A DNA stretch of 64,000 nucleotides from Chloroflexota bacterium (lineage in GTDB: Bacteria > Chloroflexota > Anaerolineae > Anaerolineales > Villigracilaceae). The stretch lies in the NCBI GenBank assembly GCA_016234495.1, contig JACRBI010000026.1, positions 1-64,000 of the forward strand, in the 5' to 3' direction. Position numbers and translations under genes: made by a program. The number at the start of each line of letters is the position of its first letter. Within the stretch, counting starts at the first letter, position 1. The notes beneath the pieces were generated by a model. It was given only the letters and a program-made list of their open reading frames with translations. It did no database searches and was not told the origin of the DNA. This document shows positions 50,141 to 59,966 of this stretch, piece by piece.

Positions 50141-51040
50141 ATGGGAAATGCTCGCCTTTTAGTAGTGGAAGACGATATGGATATTGCCAACATGCTCAAG
50201 ATATATTTCACGGGCATGAAGTACGAAGTGGATGTGGCGCATCGCGGACGTGACGCTTTGGATAAGGTCAAGCACGCCCTGCCGCATTTGATCGTGCTCG
50301 ATATCATGCTGCCGGATATTGACGGCTACGAAGTCTGCCGTAATTTGCGGGTGAGCACGCGCACCAGCCATATCCCGGTCATATTCCTCACTCAAAAAGA
50401 TGAACGCAGCGACAAATTGCAGGGGCTGGAACTGGGCGCGGATGATTACATCACCAAGCCCTTTGACATCGAAGAATTGAAACTGCGGGTGCAGGGCGCC
50501 ATCCGCCGCTCGGAGCGCGAGAGTCTCACCGATCCGCGGTCCGGCCTGCCCGCCGGACGCTTGATCGAGGAGCAGCTGCGCCGCATCATCCGCGAAAAAG
50601 ACTGGGCGCTGCTCGACGTGCGCATGAATCATTTTGAGCCGTTCAAGGATGTGTATGGATTTGTGGCCGGCGACGATGCGGTGCGTTTCGCTTCGATGGT
50701 GATCGGCGAAGTGGTGGATGAACTTGGGACGACGGGCGATTTTATTGGTCACGCCGGCGGCGATAACTTCATCATCATCACCACCAATGAAGCCGCGCCG
50801 AATATTCGCCGCAGATTAAAGGAACGTTTTGCGGAGGAAATCCAGGCTCACTATAATTTTATAGACCGCCAGCAGGGATTCATTCAAGCGCCCACGGCTG
50901 ACGGCGGGTTTGAAAAAGTCCCGTTCATGACGTTTTCAGCGGGCCTGATCTCGCCGACCTCACATTCCTTCGCAGACATCCGCGAGATCACGGAACTTGC
51001 GGCGGATGCGCGGCGTCAGGATGCGGCGGCTGTTTCATAA
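50141..51040 (+). CDS. Response regulator with degenerate GGDEF domain
   Basis: 299 aa. OmpR-like receiver (D11, D12, phospho-acceptor D54 in IVLDIMLPD, K in ITKPFD) followed by a GGDEF-like domain whose signature reads GGDNF, with other parts poorly conserved. It is probably not an efficient diguanylate cyclase and may instead bind nucleotide or signal by protein contact. RBS GAGGAGG-like (TAGAGGAGGCTC). Sits 14 bp before the giant kinase gene, so it is a likely partner. Confidence 0.85.
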   Translation: MGNARLLVVEDDMDIANMLKIYFTGMKYEVDVAHRGRDALDKVKHALPHLIVLDIMLPDIDGYEVCRNLRVSTRTSHIPVIFLTQKDERSDKLQGLELGADDYITKPFDIEELKLRVQGAIRRSERESLTDPRSGLPAGRLIEEQLRRIIREKDWALLDVRMNHFEPFKDVYGFVAGDDAVRFASMVIGEVVDELGTTGDFIGHAGGDNFIIITTNEAAPNIRRRLKERFAEEIQAHYNFIDRQQGFIQAPTADGGFEKVPFMTFSAGLISPTSHSFADIREITELAADARRQDAAAVS

Positions 51041-51054
51041 GGTAATTCTTCCTC

Positions 51055-54000
51055 ATGTTCCCCGGGTTCGGCATTAGCCTGTTCATTGCTGGGCTGGTAT
51101 TTGTTGTACTGGTCTGGGTCGTCTTGCGCGTTTCCACGCGTTCACAGGCGGCGGCTCAGGCTGAGTCAACCCCGTTTGCTTTCCCCGAAACCGCACAATC
51201 CAATCAGGCAGTGATGATCCTCCAGCCCGGTGGGCGGGTGGAATATATCAGCACGGGCGCGCGTTCTTATTTCAACCTGCGCGAGAATGAACCCTATGAT
51301 CTGGAACGCCTTGCGCGGCGCGTGCGCCCAACCAGCGATTTCCTTGACCTGTGCGCAGCGCCCGGCATGAACCGTGTTTCCATTGACGGCAAACTGGTGG
51401 ATGTCGCCTCCTATGAAGTGCCCGGGGTTTACCCGATGATGCTGATCTCCTTCCACGGGAAGGAACTGCTCCCCGCACTGGAGCAAGGCAGCGGCGCTTC
51501 GGCTGAAATCCTGCGCGTGGTGACAGAGTTCAGTCAGGGCATTGCCGCGAGTCTCGATCTTGAAACCACCATCCGCGCAGTGTTGGATAATGTCAGCCGC
51601 CTGATGCCATCAGACATGCTTGAGTTGAAACTATGGAATAACGAACCCAGGCTTCTCGTCCAGTACCGCTACGAACAACCCGAGCAGGGACCCAGCCAGG
51701 TGACAGCCGCTTCACTTTCGCAATTTGGCAGCCTGACAAATCAATTGATTGCCGGGCGTGAGCCGTTGCTGCTTTCAAATGCGCGCGCCCAGCCTGAACT
51801 CGCAATGAATGGAGAACTTCTTCCCGTCCAATCGTATTTGGGGATTCCGCTCATTGCAGGCGGCGAATTAGTCGGAACACTGGAAGCAGGCCAGATCGGC
51901 GGCGGGGCTTTCGGTCAGCACGACCTTGAGCTGTTGTCTTTAGTCTCTGCCCAGGCGGCGGTTGCGATCCGCAATGCGAAGCTGTATGAAGAGGAACAAA
52001 AACGCGGCGCGGAACTTGCTGGCCTGGCAAACTTGAATCAGTCGCTTGGCTCTGTGCATGGCGCGCAGGATATTTTCTCACGGCTGGTGGAGAGCGTGTC
52101 GCCTTTGTTCTCTGCCGAACTGATCGGCTTCCTGCTGTACGATGAAGAAAAATATACGCTCGAAGCCAAAGTCCCATTCCGCGGGTTGCCGGCCCACATT
52201 GTCGAGATCTACCGCGCCAACGTCCCGGCCTACAGCCTCGCTGAACAGGTCATCTCCAGCCAGCAGTCCATCGTCACACTGAACGCTGCCGGAGATGCGA
52301 ACTGGCGGACGCTTGGCTTGTCTGATATTGCAACTGCCGCCAGCCTGCGCGATGTTGCGCTCATCCCGTTGAGTTCATCGGGGCGTATGCTTGGCTACCT
52401 TCAAGTGGGGCATCACACCAGCGGCACAGCCTCTTTCAGCGTTGAAGAAATTCGTTTAATGAACATCGTGGCGAATCAAGCCGCGGCGATCATTGAAAAT
52501 GTTTTGCTCGTACAACAGGCGCGCACGCGCGCCCAGCGCTCAGATGCCCTGCGGCGGATTGCCGGCCTTTCAGGCTCTTCGGCTTCGCTGGAAGATATCC
52601 TTAAATACTCGGTGCAGGAATTGGCGAATCTTTTCCTCGCTGATGCAGGCGCGATCTTTCTGATGGATGAATCGCGCGGAGAGCTGCGCCTGCGCCGCGA
52701 ATCCACATTTGGGATTTCAGAAGAGATCAGCAGCGCGTTCATTCAGATATTTGTGGATGACCCGAATTATATGTTTACAGTTTCGGGCAGCCAGAAGCCG
52801 TTCCTTTCCGGAAACCTCAGCGCCGACAGAAGAATCCTGCCCGCCTATCGCCCACTGGCTGAAACACTTCGAGTTGAATCTGCGATGGTGGTGCCATTGG
52901 TGGTGCGCGAGCACAGCATCGGCGAGTTGATGCTGGGAAGTTTCAAGCCCGACCATTTCAATTCCTTTGACGTTCAAATCGCGTTCACCGCGGCGGGCTA
53001 TCTGGCAACAGCCGTGGAATCTACCAGCCTGCTCGCCCAGACCGATGACTCTCTGCGGCGGCGGGTGGAGCAACTCTCAGCCATCACGCGCGTCAGCCGC
53101 GAGTTGGGCGCGTCGCTGGACCTGGAGCGTTTGCTCCAGATCATCCACGATGAAGGCTTGCTTGCCATCCAGGCTGACTGTTCATCCATTATTTTGTTCC
53201 AGCAGAATAGCGATCCGACTGATCCGCTCAGCGAGTTGTTTTTTGGCTGCGAAGACGGGCGTGATATATCCGCCCTGGAGAAGACCGTACTCAAAAATGG
53301 CGAGCCGCGCATCATCAACGATTTTTCAGCGGAGGATGCCCTGCCGCCGCATGATGGCGTGCGCTCGGCGGTGATCGCGCCGATCACGCATCAGGCGCGG
53401 ACGATCGGCCTGCTCAACCTGCATTCCAACCAGCCCTCTTTCTTCACTGACGACCTGGTCGAGTTGATCCAAACTTTGGCAGTACAGGCCGGTATCGCCC
53501 TCAGCAACGCCCAGCGTTATCAAACTGAAAAACAGCGCGGCGAAATTTTGCGCCGCCGTTCAGATACGCTCGTGCGCCTTACGGATGTCAGTTACAGCGT
53601 GGGCAGCGACCAGCCGTTGGATCAGGCTTTGCATGTCATTGCGCGCGGCATTCATGATTCGACTCCCTTCAACGTGGTGTTAATCAGCATCACAGAAACA
53701 GACCTCGGTCTGCTGCGCCGCATTACCGCGGTCGGCATTCCGCAGGAAACGCTGAATGAATTATTCTCCCGCAAACAACCGCTTGCCAGCGTTTTGCAAA
53801 TCTTGAAGCCGGAGTTTAAGATCAGCCGCTCCTACTTCATCCCAGCCGATAAATCTCCCGTCGTCCCTGCGGATGTCCACATGGTTACCCTCGATGTTTC
53901 CATGTCCCCGGTGAAAATTCCCGACTCATGGGACCCGGATGATATCCTGCTTGTCCCCCTGGAAGATGAAGACGGACAGATCATTGGTCTGATCAGTCTG

Positions 54001-57000
54001 GATAACCCTGAAAATGGCCTGCGCCCCGACAAGGCGGCCATCGAATCGGTGGAAGTGTTTGCTGCTCAAGCCGCATTGTTGATCCGCAACACGTTCCGTC
54101 AAAATGAATTGCACGGGCGCATTGATTCACTGTCTGCCGGTTTGCAGCGCCAGCAGAAGCTGCTTGATATTACCCAAAACGACCTCCCGGTGCTCCTGCA
54201 CAAAGACCTGGAGCAGACCATTTCTCTGCACAACCTTGACCGGCGCGCCCAGCGTGTGCGAGCCGGCCTCGCCATTACAGAATCCGTCAGCCGCCAGTTG
54301 GATGCTTCCTCCGCGTTGTCGGCGCTTGGCCGCGAAACACTGACTCAATTGGGCATGTCGGTTGCGCTTGTGGCAGAGAACACTGCCGACGGTCCGCGCC
54401 TGATGCACATTCTCGGCAGCCTGCCGCGCTCAACCAATGTCGAAGCCTTGTTCGGTCAGCGCAACCCATTGCGCGCCTGCCTGCAAAATGGCGCTCCAAT
54501 TCTAATCGCCAGCCTCGAAGAGGACGATGAATGGCGCGACGCCTCCCTGCTGACAATCCTGCGCGCCAAAGGCGCGATCTGCCTGCCCGTATCCATTGAC
54601 AACAAACCGGTGGCCGCCATGCTCGCGGTCAGCCCGGAGCCGATGACTGCCTTCACCGAAGAAGACTATAAAGTCTATCTGCAAATCTCACAGCAGACAT
54701 CTCTGATTCTGCAAAATATTTCCCTGCTAAATCAGACCCGCCGCCGTCTCGACGAGGTGAATCTGCTGCTCGACTTTAGCCGCCAGCTTTCGGGTATGGA
54801 TCCGGATGCGGTCATCAAGTCGCTGCTGCACAGTTCCCGGCGCGTCCTCCCGCACGCCCACGCCGGAACCGTGCTGATCTGGAATCAGAAAACTGAAACA
54901 CTCAATCCGCGCGTGGTTTCAGGTTATGCCGACAACGACAGCATGATGCACATTAAATACCGCTGGGGCGAGGCTCTGCCCGGCACCACCTTCGTGAACA
55001 AATCCGCCCGCCGGGTGGATGAGATCAACTTTGCGCGTGACTACACCTTGAGCGCGGAAAACCTCGCGCTGTATCGGCAGGCTACCGGCGGACGCTTGCC
55101 GGTTTCAAGTTTGCTTGTGCCCATCGTAGCCAATGAGCAGGCTCTCGGCTTGCTTGTTTTGGATAACTTCAACACCACCTCCGCCTTCCGCCTTGAAGAT
55201 GAAGCGCTCCTGCTTTCCCTTTCACAGCAGATCGCGCTCTCGCTGGATAACCTGCGGCTCATGCAAGCCACGCAGGAACGCGCCGGACAATTGCAAGCCT
55301 TGAATGACGCCGCCGCCTCGCTCACAGCCAGTTTGCGCAGCGACCAATTGGTCAGCACGCTGCTCGACCAGTTGCAGCCGGTTGTGCCGTACGATACAGC
55401 CACGCTCTGGCTGCGTGAAAGAGACCGCCTGACGGTTGCCTCTGCACGCGGCTTCTCCGATTCTGAAGAGCGGCTTGGCTTGTCGGTCTCGGTTTCAGAT
55501 AGCGCGCTCTTCAAAGAAATGGCAAGGACCGGTCAGCCGATCTTTGTCAAAGATGTGCGCGAAGATTCACGCTTCATGCCGGTCGAAGCCCCGCGCCTTT
55601 CATGGCTCGGAATTCCATTGATCTCCAAAGGCGAATTGATCGGCGCGCTGGCGGTTGAAAAATGGCAGGCTCACTATTATTCGCACGAACAAATTCAAGT
55701 TGCGCTGACCTTCGCCAGCCAGTCTGCTGTATCGCTGGACAATGCCCGCCTGTACGAAGACAGCGTCAGCCGCGCCACTGAACTCGACCAACGCTCGCAG
55801 CGTCTCACCACCATCAACCGCTTCACATCCGCTTTGACTGGCTTGCTGGATGCAGACCGGATCTTGAGTTTGACTGCCGATGAATTGCTGAACGGGCTGG
55901 ATGTAAAACGCGTCTCCATCGTAACCTTTGAGCGGGGTCAGGCGTTCTGGAAGATCACCGCCCCTCGAATGAAGAGCAAATTCCCGCGCCCATTGCCCGA
56001 TGCGCCCATCTTCAGCCGCCTGCGCGAATCGCTTGGCGTTTTCAATACCGAAGACGTCCACAACGAACCAGACCTTGCTCCGCTTTCGGAATTGCTTGGC
56101 GAGAACACTTCAGCCCTGTTGATTCTGCCGCTCACCAGCGGACAAGTTCTGACCGGCCTTGTCTTTGCCCAATCGATGGGCGGAGCGCGGTTCGGTTCGA
56201 ACGAACTTGAAATTGCGCGCACCATTATTAATCAGGCCACCATCACGCTTGAAAACGCACGCCTGTATCAATCCACCGTGCGCACAGCGGAGCGATTCTC
56301 CATCCTCAACGAGACCAGTTCACAGGTCAGCGCCAGCCTCGCCCCGGAAGAGATCTATGCCGCAGTCCACAAAGCGGCCGGTCGTCTCATGCCGATGGAG
56401 TCTTTTGTCATCACACTCTTCGATCAGGAGAAAAACGAGATCGAGCCGGTGTATTTATTTGACCTCGGTCAGCGCATTCAAAGTCCGCGTGTTCCATTTG
56501 GAAAAGGCATCAGCAGCCAGGTCATTGCGAACGGCAAGCCCATCCTGATTACATCCCTTGAACAGGCCAATAATTTGGATTCAGTGCAGACCGGCGAAGG
56601 CGAAGATACCCAGTCCATCGTGGCTGTGCCGATGATCCTTGGCGGCAAGGCGCTGGGCATGCTCTCTGTCCAAAGTTATCAGCCGGATGTGTACACCGAA
56701 GAGGATATGCAGATTCTTGGCACGCTCGCCAATCAGGCCATCGTCGCCATTCAAAATGGACGGCTCTTTGCCGAGACGCAGAACCTCGCCGCCAACCTTG
56801 AAAAACGCGTCATCGAGCGTACTTCGCAATTACAGCGCGAACAACAAAATACCGAAACCCTGCTGCACATTCTGACGGAGGTTTCCTCCAGCCTCGACCT
56901 CGACCGCGCGCTTAATCGTACATTGTCATTGCTGAATGATGCCATCGGCGCGGAACAGGGTACCATCCTGCTCTTGAACGTGGATGACGGTCTTTTGCAT

Positions 57001-58464
57001 TACCGCGCCGGGTATGGATATCTTTCAGAAAAGTCCAGCATCAATAGCCGCGAGACCAGCTTGAAGGTTGGAGAAGGACTCGCGGGTTGGGTTGTCCAGC
57101 GCCGCGAAGCTGTTCTAATCCCCGACCTGCATCAGGACCCGCGCTGGATTCAGAACGCCGCAAATCAAGATCAGCGCAGCGCGATCGCGGTGCCCATGCT
57201 GGTCGGTGAGGATGCGATCGGGGCGCTCATGGTCTTCCAACGTGCCGAGAGCTTCTTTAGTTCTGAAATGCTGGTGCTTGTCAAAGCCATTGCGGCGCAG
57301 GTGGCGGTGGCGATCAACAACGCGCACCTGTATGAACTGATTCGCGATCAGGCTGAACGCCTGGGCGTGATGCTGCGCAAAGAGCAGGAGGATGCCAGCC
57401 GCTCACAGGCCATCCTCGAAGCGGTGGCAGACGGCGTGCTGGTCACCGGAGCCGATAACCGCATCACCTTTGTCAATTCCTCGGTGCAGCGCATCATCGC
57501 TGTTAACGAAACCCGCCTGCTCGGTACTCCGCTGGATGCGCTTGGCGGCATGTTCGGTAAAGCTGCAAGCACATGGATGCAAACCATCCGCCACTGGTCG
57601 AAGCACCCGTCTTCCTACCGCAGCGGCGACACGTATGCCGAACAACTTGAATTGGAAAATGGCCATGTCGCGCTCGTCCACCTTGCGCCGGTGATCTTTC
57701 AAAATGATTTTCTCGGAACCGTATCCATCTTCCGCGACATCACGCATGAAGTGGAGGTTGACCGCTTGAAATCGGAATTCGTTGCAACCGTCAGCCACGA
57801 ATTGCGCACGCCCATGACGGCCATCAAAGGGTATGTGGATATTCTGACGATGGGCGCGGCCGGCGCGTTGAACGAAAACCAGATGCACTTCCTTGATGTT
57901 GTCCGCAACAATATTGACCGCCTCAACACCCTCGTCAGCGACCTGCTCGACACCTCCCGCATGGAAGCCGGTCGCATCACACTCAACCTGCAAACTATCG
58001 ACTTGCGCGAGATCGCAGAAGATGTTGTTGCCGATGTGCTGCGCCGTTCGCAAAATGAACACAAGCCAATGGCGCTCTCGCTGGATGTGCCGTCCCGGAA
58101 ATTACCGCCCGTCCTTGGCGACAGCGAGCGCGTGCGGCAGATCGTGGGCAACCTTGTCGATAACGCCTTTAATTACACGCCGAACAATGGAACCATCCGC
58201 GTCAACATTCATCAGGAGAATGGCGACTTGCAGGTGGATGTTCAGGACAACGGCGTCGGTATTGCGCCGGAAGATCAGTCGCGCATCTTTGAACGTTTTT
58301 TCCGCGGCGAACATTCGCTCGTTTTGGCAACGCCCGGCACCGGCCTTGGACTTTCGATCGTTCGCCAGCTGGTCGAAATGCATAACGGCCGAATCTGGAT
58401 GACAAGCACCGGCGTGGCGGGCGAAGGCAGCACCTTCTCCTTCACCCTGCCCATCTCAAAATAA
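51055..58464 (+). CDS. Giant multi-GAF sensor histidine kinase (2469 aa)
   Basis: One N-terminal transmembrane helix (about 5-24), a PAS-like stretch to about 145, then about eleven GAF-type modules (starting near 150, 319, 495, 671, 836, 1070, 1230, 1410, 1582, 1746, 1929), each ending in an IxNAxLY-type helix and joined by coiled coils. A PAS domain (about 2117-2230), HisKA with H2248 (SHELRTPMTAIKGY) and a complete HATPase (NLVDNAFNYTPNNG, DNGVGIAPED, GTGLGLSIVRQL) follow. The catalytic core looks active. No GAF carries an obvious bilin Cys or NIT motif. It probably phosphorylates the flanking REC proteins. Confidence 0.93.
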   Translation: MFPGFGISLFIAGLVFVVLVWVVLRVSTRSQAAAQAESTPFAFPETAQSNQAVMILQPGGRVEYISTGARSYFNLRENEPYDLERLARRVRPTSDFLDLCAAPGMNRVSIDGKLVDVASYEVPGVYPMMLISFHGKELLPALEQGSGASAEILRVVTEFSQGIAASLDLETTIRAVLDNVSRLMPSDMLELKLWNNEPRLLVQYRYEQPEQGPSQVTAASLSQFGSLTNQLIAGREPLLLSNARAQPELAMNGELLPVQSYLGIPLIAGGELVGTLEAGQIGGGAFGQHDLELLSLVSAQAAVAIRNAKLYEEEQKRGAELAGLANLNQSLGSVHGAQDIFSRLVESVSPLFSAELIGFLLYDEEKYTLEAKVPFRGLPAHIVEIYRANVPAYSLAEQVISSQQSIVTLNAAGDANWRTLGLSDIATAASLRDVALIPLSSSGRMLGYLQVGHHTSGTASFSVEEIRLMNIVANQAAAIIENVLLVQQARTRAQRSDALRRIAGLSGSSASLEDILKYSVQELANLFLADAGAIFLMDESRGELRLRRESTFGISEEISSAFIQIFVDDPNYMFTVSGSQKPFLSGNLSADRRILPAYRPLAETLRVESAMVVPLVVREHSIGELMLGSFKPDHFNSFDVQIAFTAAGYLATAVESTSLLAQTDDSLRRRVEQLSAITRVSRELGASLDLERLLQIIHDEGLLAIQADCSSIILFQQNSDPTDPLSELFFGCEDGRDISALEKTVLKNGEPRIINDFSAEDALPPHDGVRSAVIAPITHQARTIGLLNLHSNQPSFFTDDLVELIQTLAVQAGIALSNAQRYQTEKQRGEILRRRSDTLVRLTDVSYSVGSDQPLDQALHVIARGIHDSTPFNVVLISITETDLGLLRRITAVGIPQETLNELFSRKQPLASVLQILKPEFKISRSYFIPADKSPVVPADVHMVTLDVSMSPVKIPDSWDPDDILLVPLEDEDGQIIGLISLDNPENGLRPDKAAIESVEVFAAQAALLIRNTFRQNELHGRIDSLSAGLQRQQKLLDITQNDLPVLLHKDLEQTISLHNLDRRAQRVRAGLAITESVSRQLDASSALSALGRETLTQLGMSVALVAENTADGPRLMHILGSLPRSTNVEALFGQRNPLRACLQNGAPILIASLEEDDEWRDASLLTILRAKGAICLPVSIDNKPVAAMLAVSPEPMTAFTEEDYKVYLQISQQTSLILQNISLLNQTRRRLDEVNLLLDFSRQLSGMDPDAVIKSLLHSSRRVLPHAHAGTVLIWNQKTETLNPRVVSGYADNDSMMHIKYRWGEALPGTTFVNKSARRVDEINFARDYTLSAENLALYRQATGGRLPVSSLLVPIVANEQALGLLVLDNFNTTSAFRLEDEALLLSLSQQIALSLDNLRLMQATQERAGQLQALNDAAASLTASLRSDQLVSTLLDQLQPVVPYDTATLWLRERDRLTVASARGFSDSEERLGLSVSVSDSALFKEMARTGQPIFVKDVREDSRFMPVEAPRLSWLGIPLISKGELIGALAVEKWQAHYYSHEQIQVALTFASQSAVSLDNARLYEDSVSRATELDQRSQRLTTINRFTSALTGLLDADRILSLTADELLNGLDVKRVSIVTFERGQAFWKITAPRMKSKFPRPLPDAPIFSRLRESLGVFNTEDVHNEPDLAPLSELLGENTSALLILPLTSGQVLTGLVFAQSMGGARFGSNELEIARTIINQATITLENARLYQSTVRTAERFSILNETSSQVSASLAPEEIYAAVHKAAGRLMPMESFVITLFDQEKNEIEPVYLFDLGQRIQSPRVPFGKGISSQVIANGKPILITSLEQANNLDSVQTGEGEDTQSIVAVPMILGGKALGMLSVQSYQPDVYTEEDMQILGTLANQAIVAIQNGRLFAETQNLAANLEKRVIERTSQLQREQQNTETLLHILTEVSSSLDLDRALNRTLSLLNDAIGAEQGTILLLNVDDGLLHYRAGYGYLSEKSSINSRETSLKVGEGLAGWVVQRREAVLIPDLHQDPRWIQNAANQDQRSAIAVPMLVGEDAIGALMVFQRAESFFSSEMLVLVKAIAAQVAVAINNAHLYELIRDQAERLGVMLRKEQEDASRSQAILEAVADGVLVTGADNRITFVNSSVQRIIAVNETRLLGTPLDALGGMFGKAASTWMQTIRHWSKHPSSYRSGDTYAEQLELENGHVALVHLAPVIFQNDFLGTVSIFRDITHEVEVDRLKSEFVATVSHELRTPMTAIKGYVDILTMGAAGALNENQMHFLDVVRNNIDRLNTLVSDLLDTSRMEAGRITLNLQTIDLREIAEDVVADVLRRSQNEHKPMALSLDVPSRKLPPVLGDSERVRQIVGNLVDNAFNYTPNNGTIRVNIHQENGDLQVDVQDNGVGIAPEDQSRIFERFFRGEHSLVLATPGTGLGLSIVRQLVEMHNGRIWMTSTGVAGEGSTFSFTLPISK

Positions 58465-58584
58465 CACACCTTATCCAGTAAGGGCGACCCTTCATGGTCA
58501 ATTGGATATCTTCTTCCCGCTGGGCGGGCCGCCTCTACGGTATGTGTAAATAAAAAAATATCATCAGTAAACAATGGAGTTTGC

Positions 58585-58959
58585 ATGGCAAGAATTTTGA
58601 TCGCAGAAGACGAACCGGACATTCGCGAACTTGTGGCTTTCACCCTGCGCTTTGCAGGGCATGAAGTCACCGCCACCCCCAATGGAGAAGAGGCGGTCAA
58701 GCAGGCAACGCAGATCATTCCAGACATCATCCTCATGGATGTGCGCATGCCGCGCATGACCGGCTATGAAGCCTGCCGCCTGATGAAAGCCGACCCGGCC
58801 TTGAAGGACATTCCCGTGGTCTTCCTCTCTGCCAAAGGCCAGGATTCTGAAATTCAAACAGGGCTTGACGCCGGCGCGGAAGAATACCTGCTCAAACCCT
58901 TTGCCCCCGACCAACTCACCGAACGAGTAAAAGCCATCCTCGCAAAATACGGAAAATAA
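58585..58959 (+). CDS. Single-domain response regulator (CheY-like)
   Basis: 124 aa, receiver only: E8-D9-E10, phospho-acceptor D52 (IILMDVRMP), S82, K104 (LLKPF). Likely relays phosphate from the upstream kinase by protein interaction. The 120-bp gap before it contains no clear promoter. 6 bp before the pseudo-hydrolase gene. Confidence 0.93.
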   Translation: MARILIAEDEPDIRELVAFTLRFAGHEVTATPNGEEAVKQATQIIPDIILMDVRMPRMTGYEACRLMKADPALKDIPVVFLSAKGQDSEIQTGLDAGAEEYLLKPFAPDQLTERVKAILAKYGK

Positions 58960-58965
58960 CGGTTC

Positions 58966-59754
58966 ATGAGCGCCATCATTCTTGACGGTTCGATCGTGCA
59001 TTACGAAGCCCTGGGACGCGGCCGCCCCATTGTCTTTTTGCACGGCTGGGTCGGCTCGTGGCGTTACTGGATCAACGCCATGCAGATCGCCTCCACATCC
59101 TACCGCGCCTACGCCATAGACCTCTTCGGCTTTGGCGATACCACGCGCGACCCCAGTCACTATCCCATTGAACGCCAGGCAGAATTGATTGACCGCTTTC
59201 TCGAAGAAATGGGCATCGGCAAGGTCGCGCTGGTCGGGCACGGCCTCGGCGCATTGGTTGGATTTTCATTCATCAAGCAATGGCCGAAAAGCGTTGACCG
59301 AATCATGGCGATCAACTGTCCGCTGGATTCCGACTCGGTCAACTCGCGCATGAGGACTGCCGCCATAACTGAACTGGTCGAATGGCTGGCTGTTCGCACT
59401 CCAGAGGCAGCATCCGCCCTTTCAGACGCATCCAAAACCGACCCGCAAGCTGTCTCTGCTTCGTTGACAGGATTCCTGTCGAATGGCTATTTCGCCGACA
59501 TCCGCAACCTCGGCATTCCCGGGTTATTCGTCTCCGGGCCGAATGATCCGGCCATCGCCATGCCAACCCAGGAAAAAATCGACGCCCTGCCAAACCACAT
59601 GCACCACATCAGCCTCGAAAGCACCGGGCACTTCCCGATGATCGAAACCCCAAACCAGTTCAACCGCCTGATGACCGACTTCCTAGCGCTGGACTCGGGC
59701 GTGAGTCCGCGGGAATTGCAGATGAAAGAGGAATGGAAACGCAGAGTCCGCTGA
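58966..59754 (+). CDS. Alpha/beta hydrolase paralogue lacking the nucleophile Ser
   Basis: 262 aa, clearly paralogous to 46218-47015 (same VHYExxGRGRP and LHGWxGSW blocks and near-equal length). The nucleophile elbow is GHGLGA: residue 93, Ser in the paralogue, is Gly (codon GGC). Other triad positions persist (NDP acid region, TGHFPM His). Probably non-hydrolytic: a ligand-binding or regulatory pseudoenzyme, possibly sensing the substrate of its active sister. Closes the cluster before a terminator. Confidence 0.88.
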   Translation: MSAIILDGSIVHYEALGRGRPIVFLHGWVGSWRYWINAMQIASTSYRAYAIDLFGFGDTTRDPSHYPIERQAELIDRFLEEMGIGKVALVGHGLGALVGFSFIKQWPKSVDRIMAINCPLDSDSVNSRMRTAAITELVEWLAVRTPEAASALSDASKTDPQAVSASLTGFLSNGYFADIRNLGIPGLFVSGPNDPAIAMPTQEKIDALPNHMHHISLESTGHFPMIETPNQFNRLMTDFLALDSGVSPRELQMKEEWKRRVR

Positions 59755-59756
59755 CC

Positions 59757-59788
59757 ATACCGTGAGACCTTCTCGCGGTATTTTTTTA
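59757..59788 (+). terminator. Terminator of the signalling cluster
   Basis: ATACCGTGAG / CTCGCGGTAT (one G-T pair), loop ACCTT, then a seven-T run, right after the hydrolase stop. Confidence 0.88.
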
Positions 59789-59789
59789 C

Positions 59790-59818
59790 TTGACATCCCC
59801 AACCCAGGGTCATATACT
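59790..59818 (+). promoter_or_regulatory. Promoter of the thiamine operon
   Basis: TTGACA (59790-59795), 17-bp spacer, TATACT (59813-59818), immediately upstream of the TPP aptamer. Confidence 0.85.
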
Positions 59819-59833
59819 CGCAGCACACAATTG

Positions 59834-59918
59834 AACGGGGAGCCTGCATTGACAGGCTGAGAGGAGCATCCTTGCTCGACCCGCATTACCTGATCTGGTT
59901 AATACCAGCGGAGGGACT
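59834..59918 (+). promoter_or_regulatory. TPP riboswitch (THI element)
   Basis: Consensus blocks in order: CGGGGAGCC, GGCTGAGAGGA, GACCCGCATTACCTGATCTG and GGTTAATACCAGCGGAGGGA. The pyrimidine- and pyrophosphate-sensing arms are both present. Expected to repress the downstream thiamine genes when TPP is abundant. Confidence 0.95.
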
Positions 59919-59932
59919 CTTGATTCAAGTAC

Positions 59933-59966
59933 AGCCATCCTCCGCCCGAGGATGGCTTTCGTTTAA
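59933..59966 (+). terminator. Expression-platform terminator of the TPP riboswitch
   Basis: Perfect arms AGCCATCCTC / GAGGATGGCT with loop CGCCC, then TTCGTTT. It lies between the aptamer and thiN, so control is by transcription termination. Confidence 0.85.

Noticed and set aside
58474-58545. Possible hairpin in the gap between the giant kinase and the REC gene
   Set aside because: Only weak pairing (TATCC...GGATA) and no T-run; neither terminator nor repeat could be supported.
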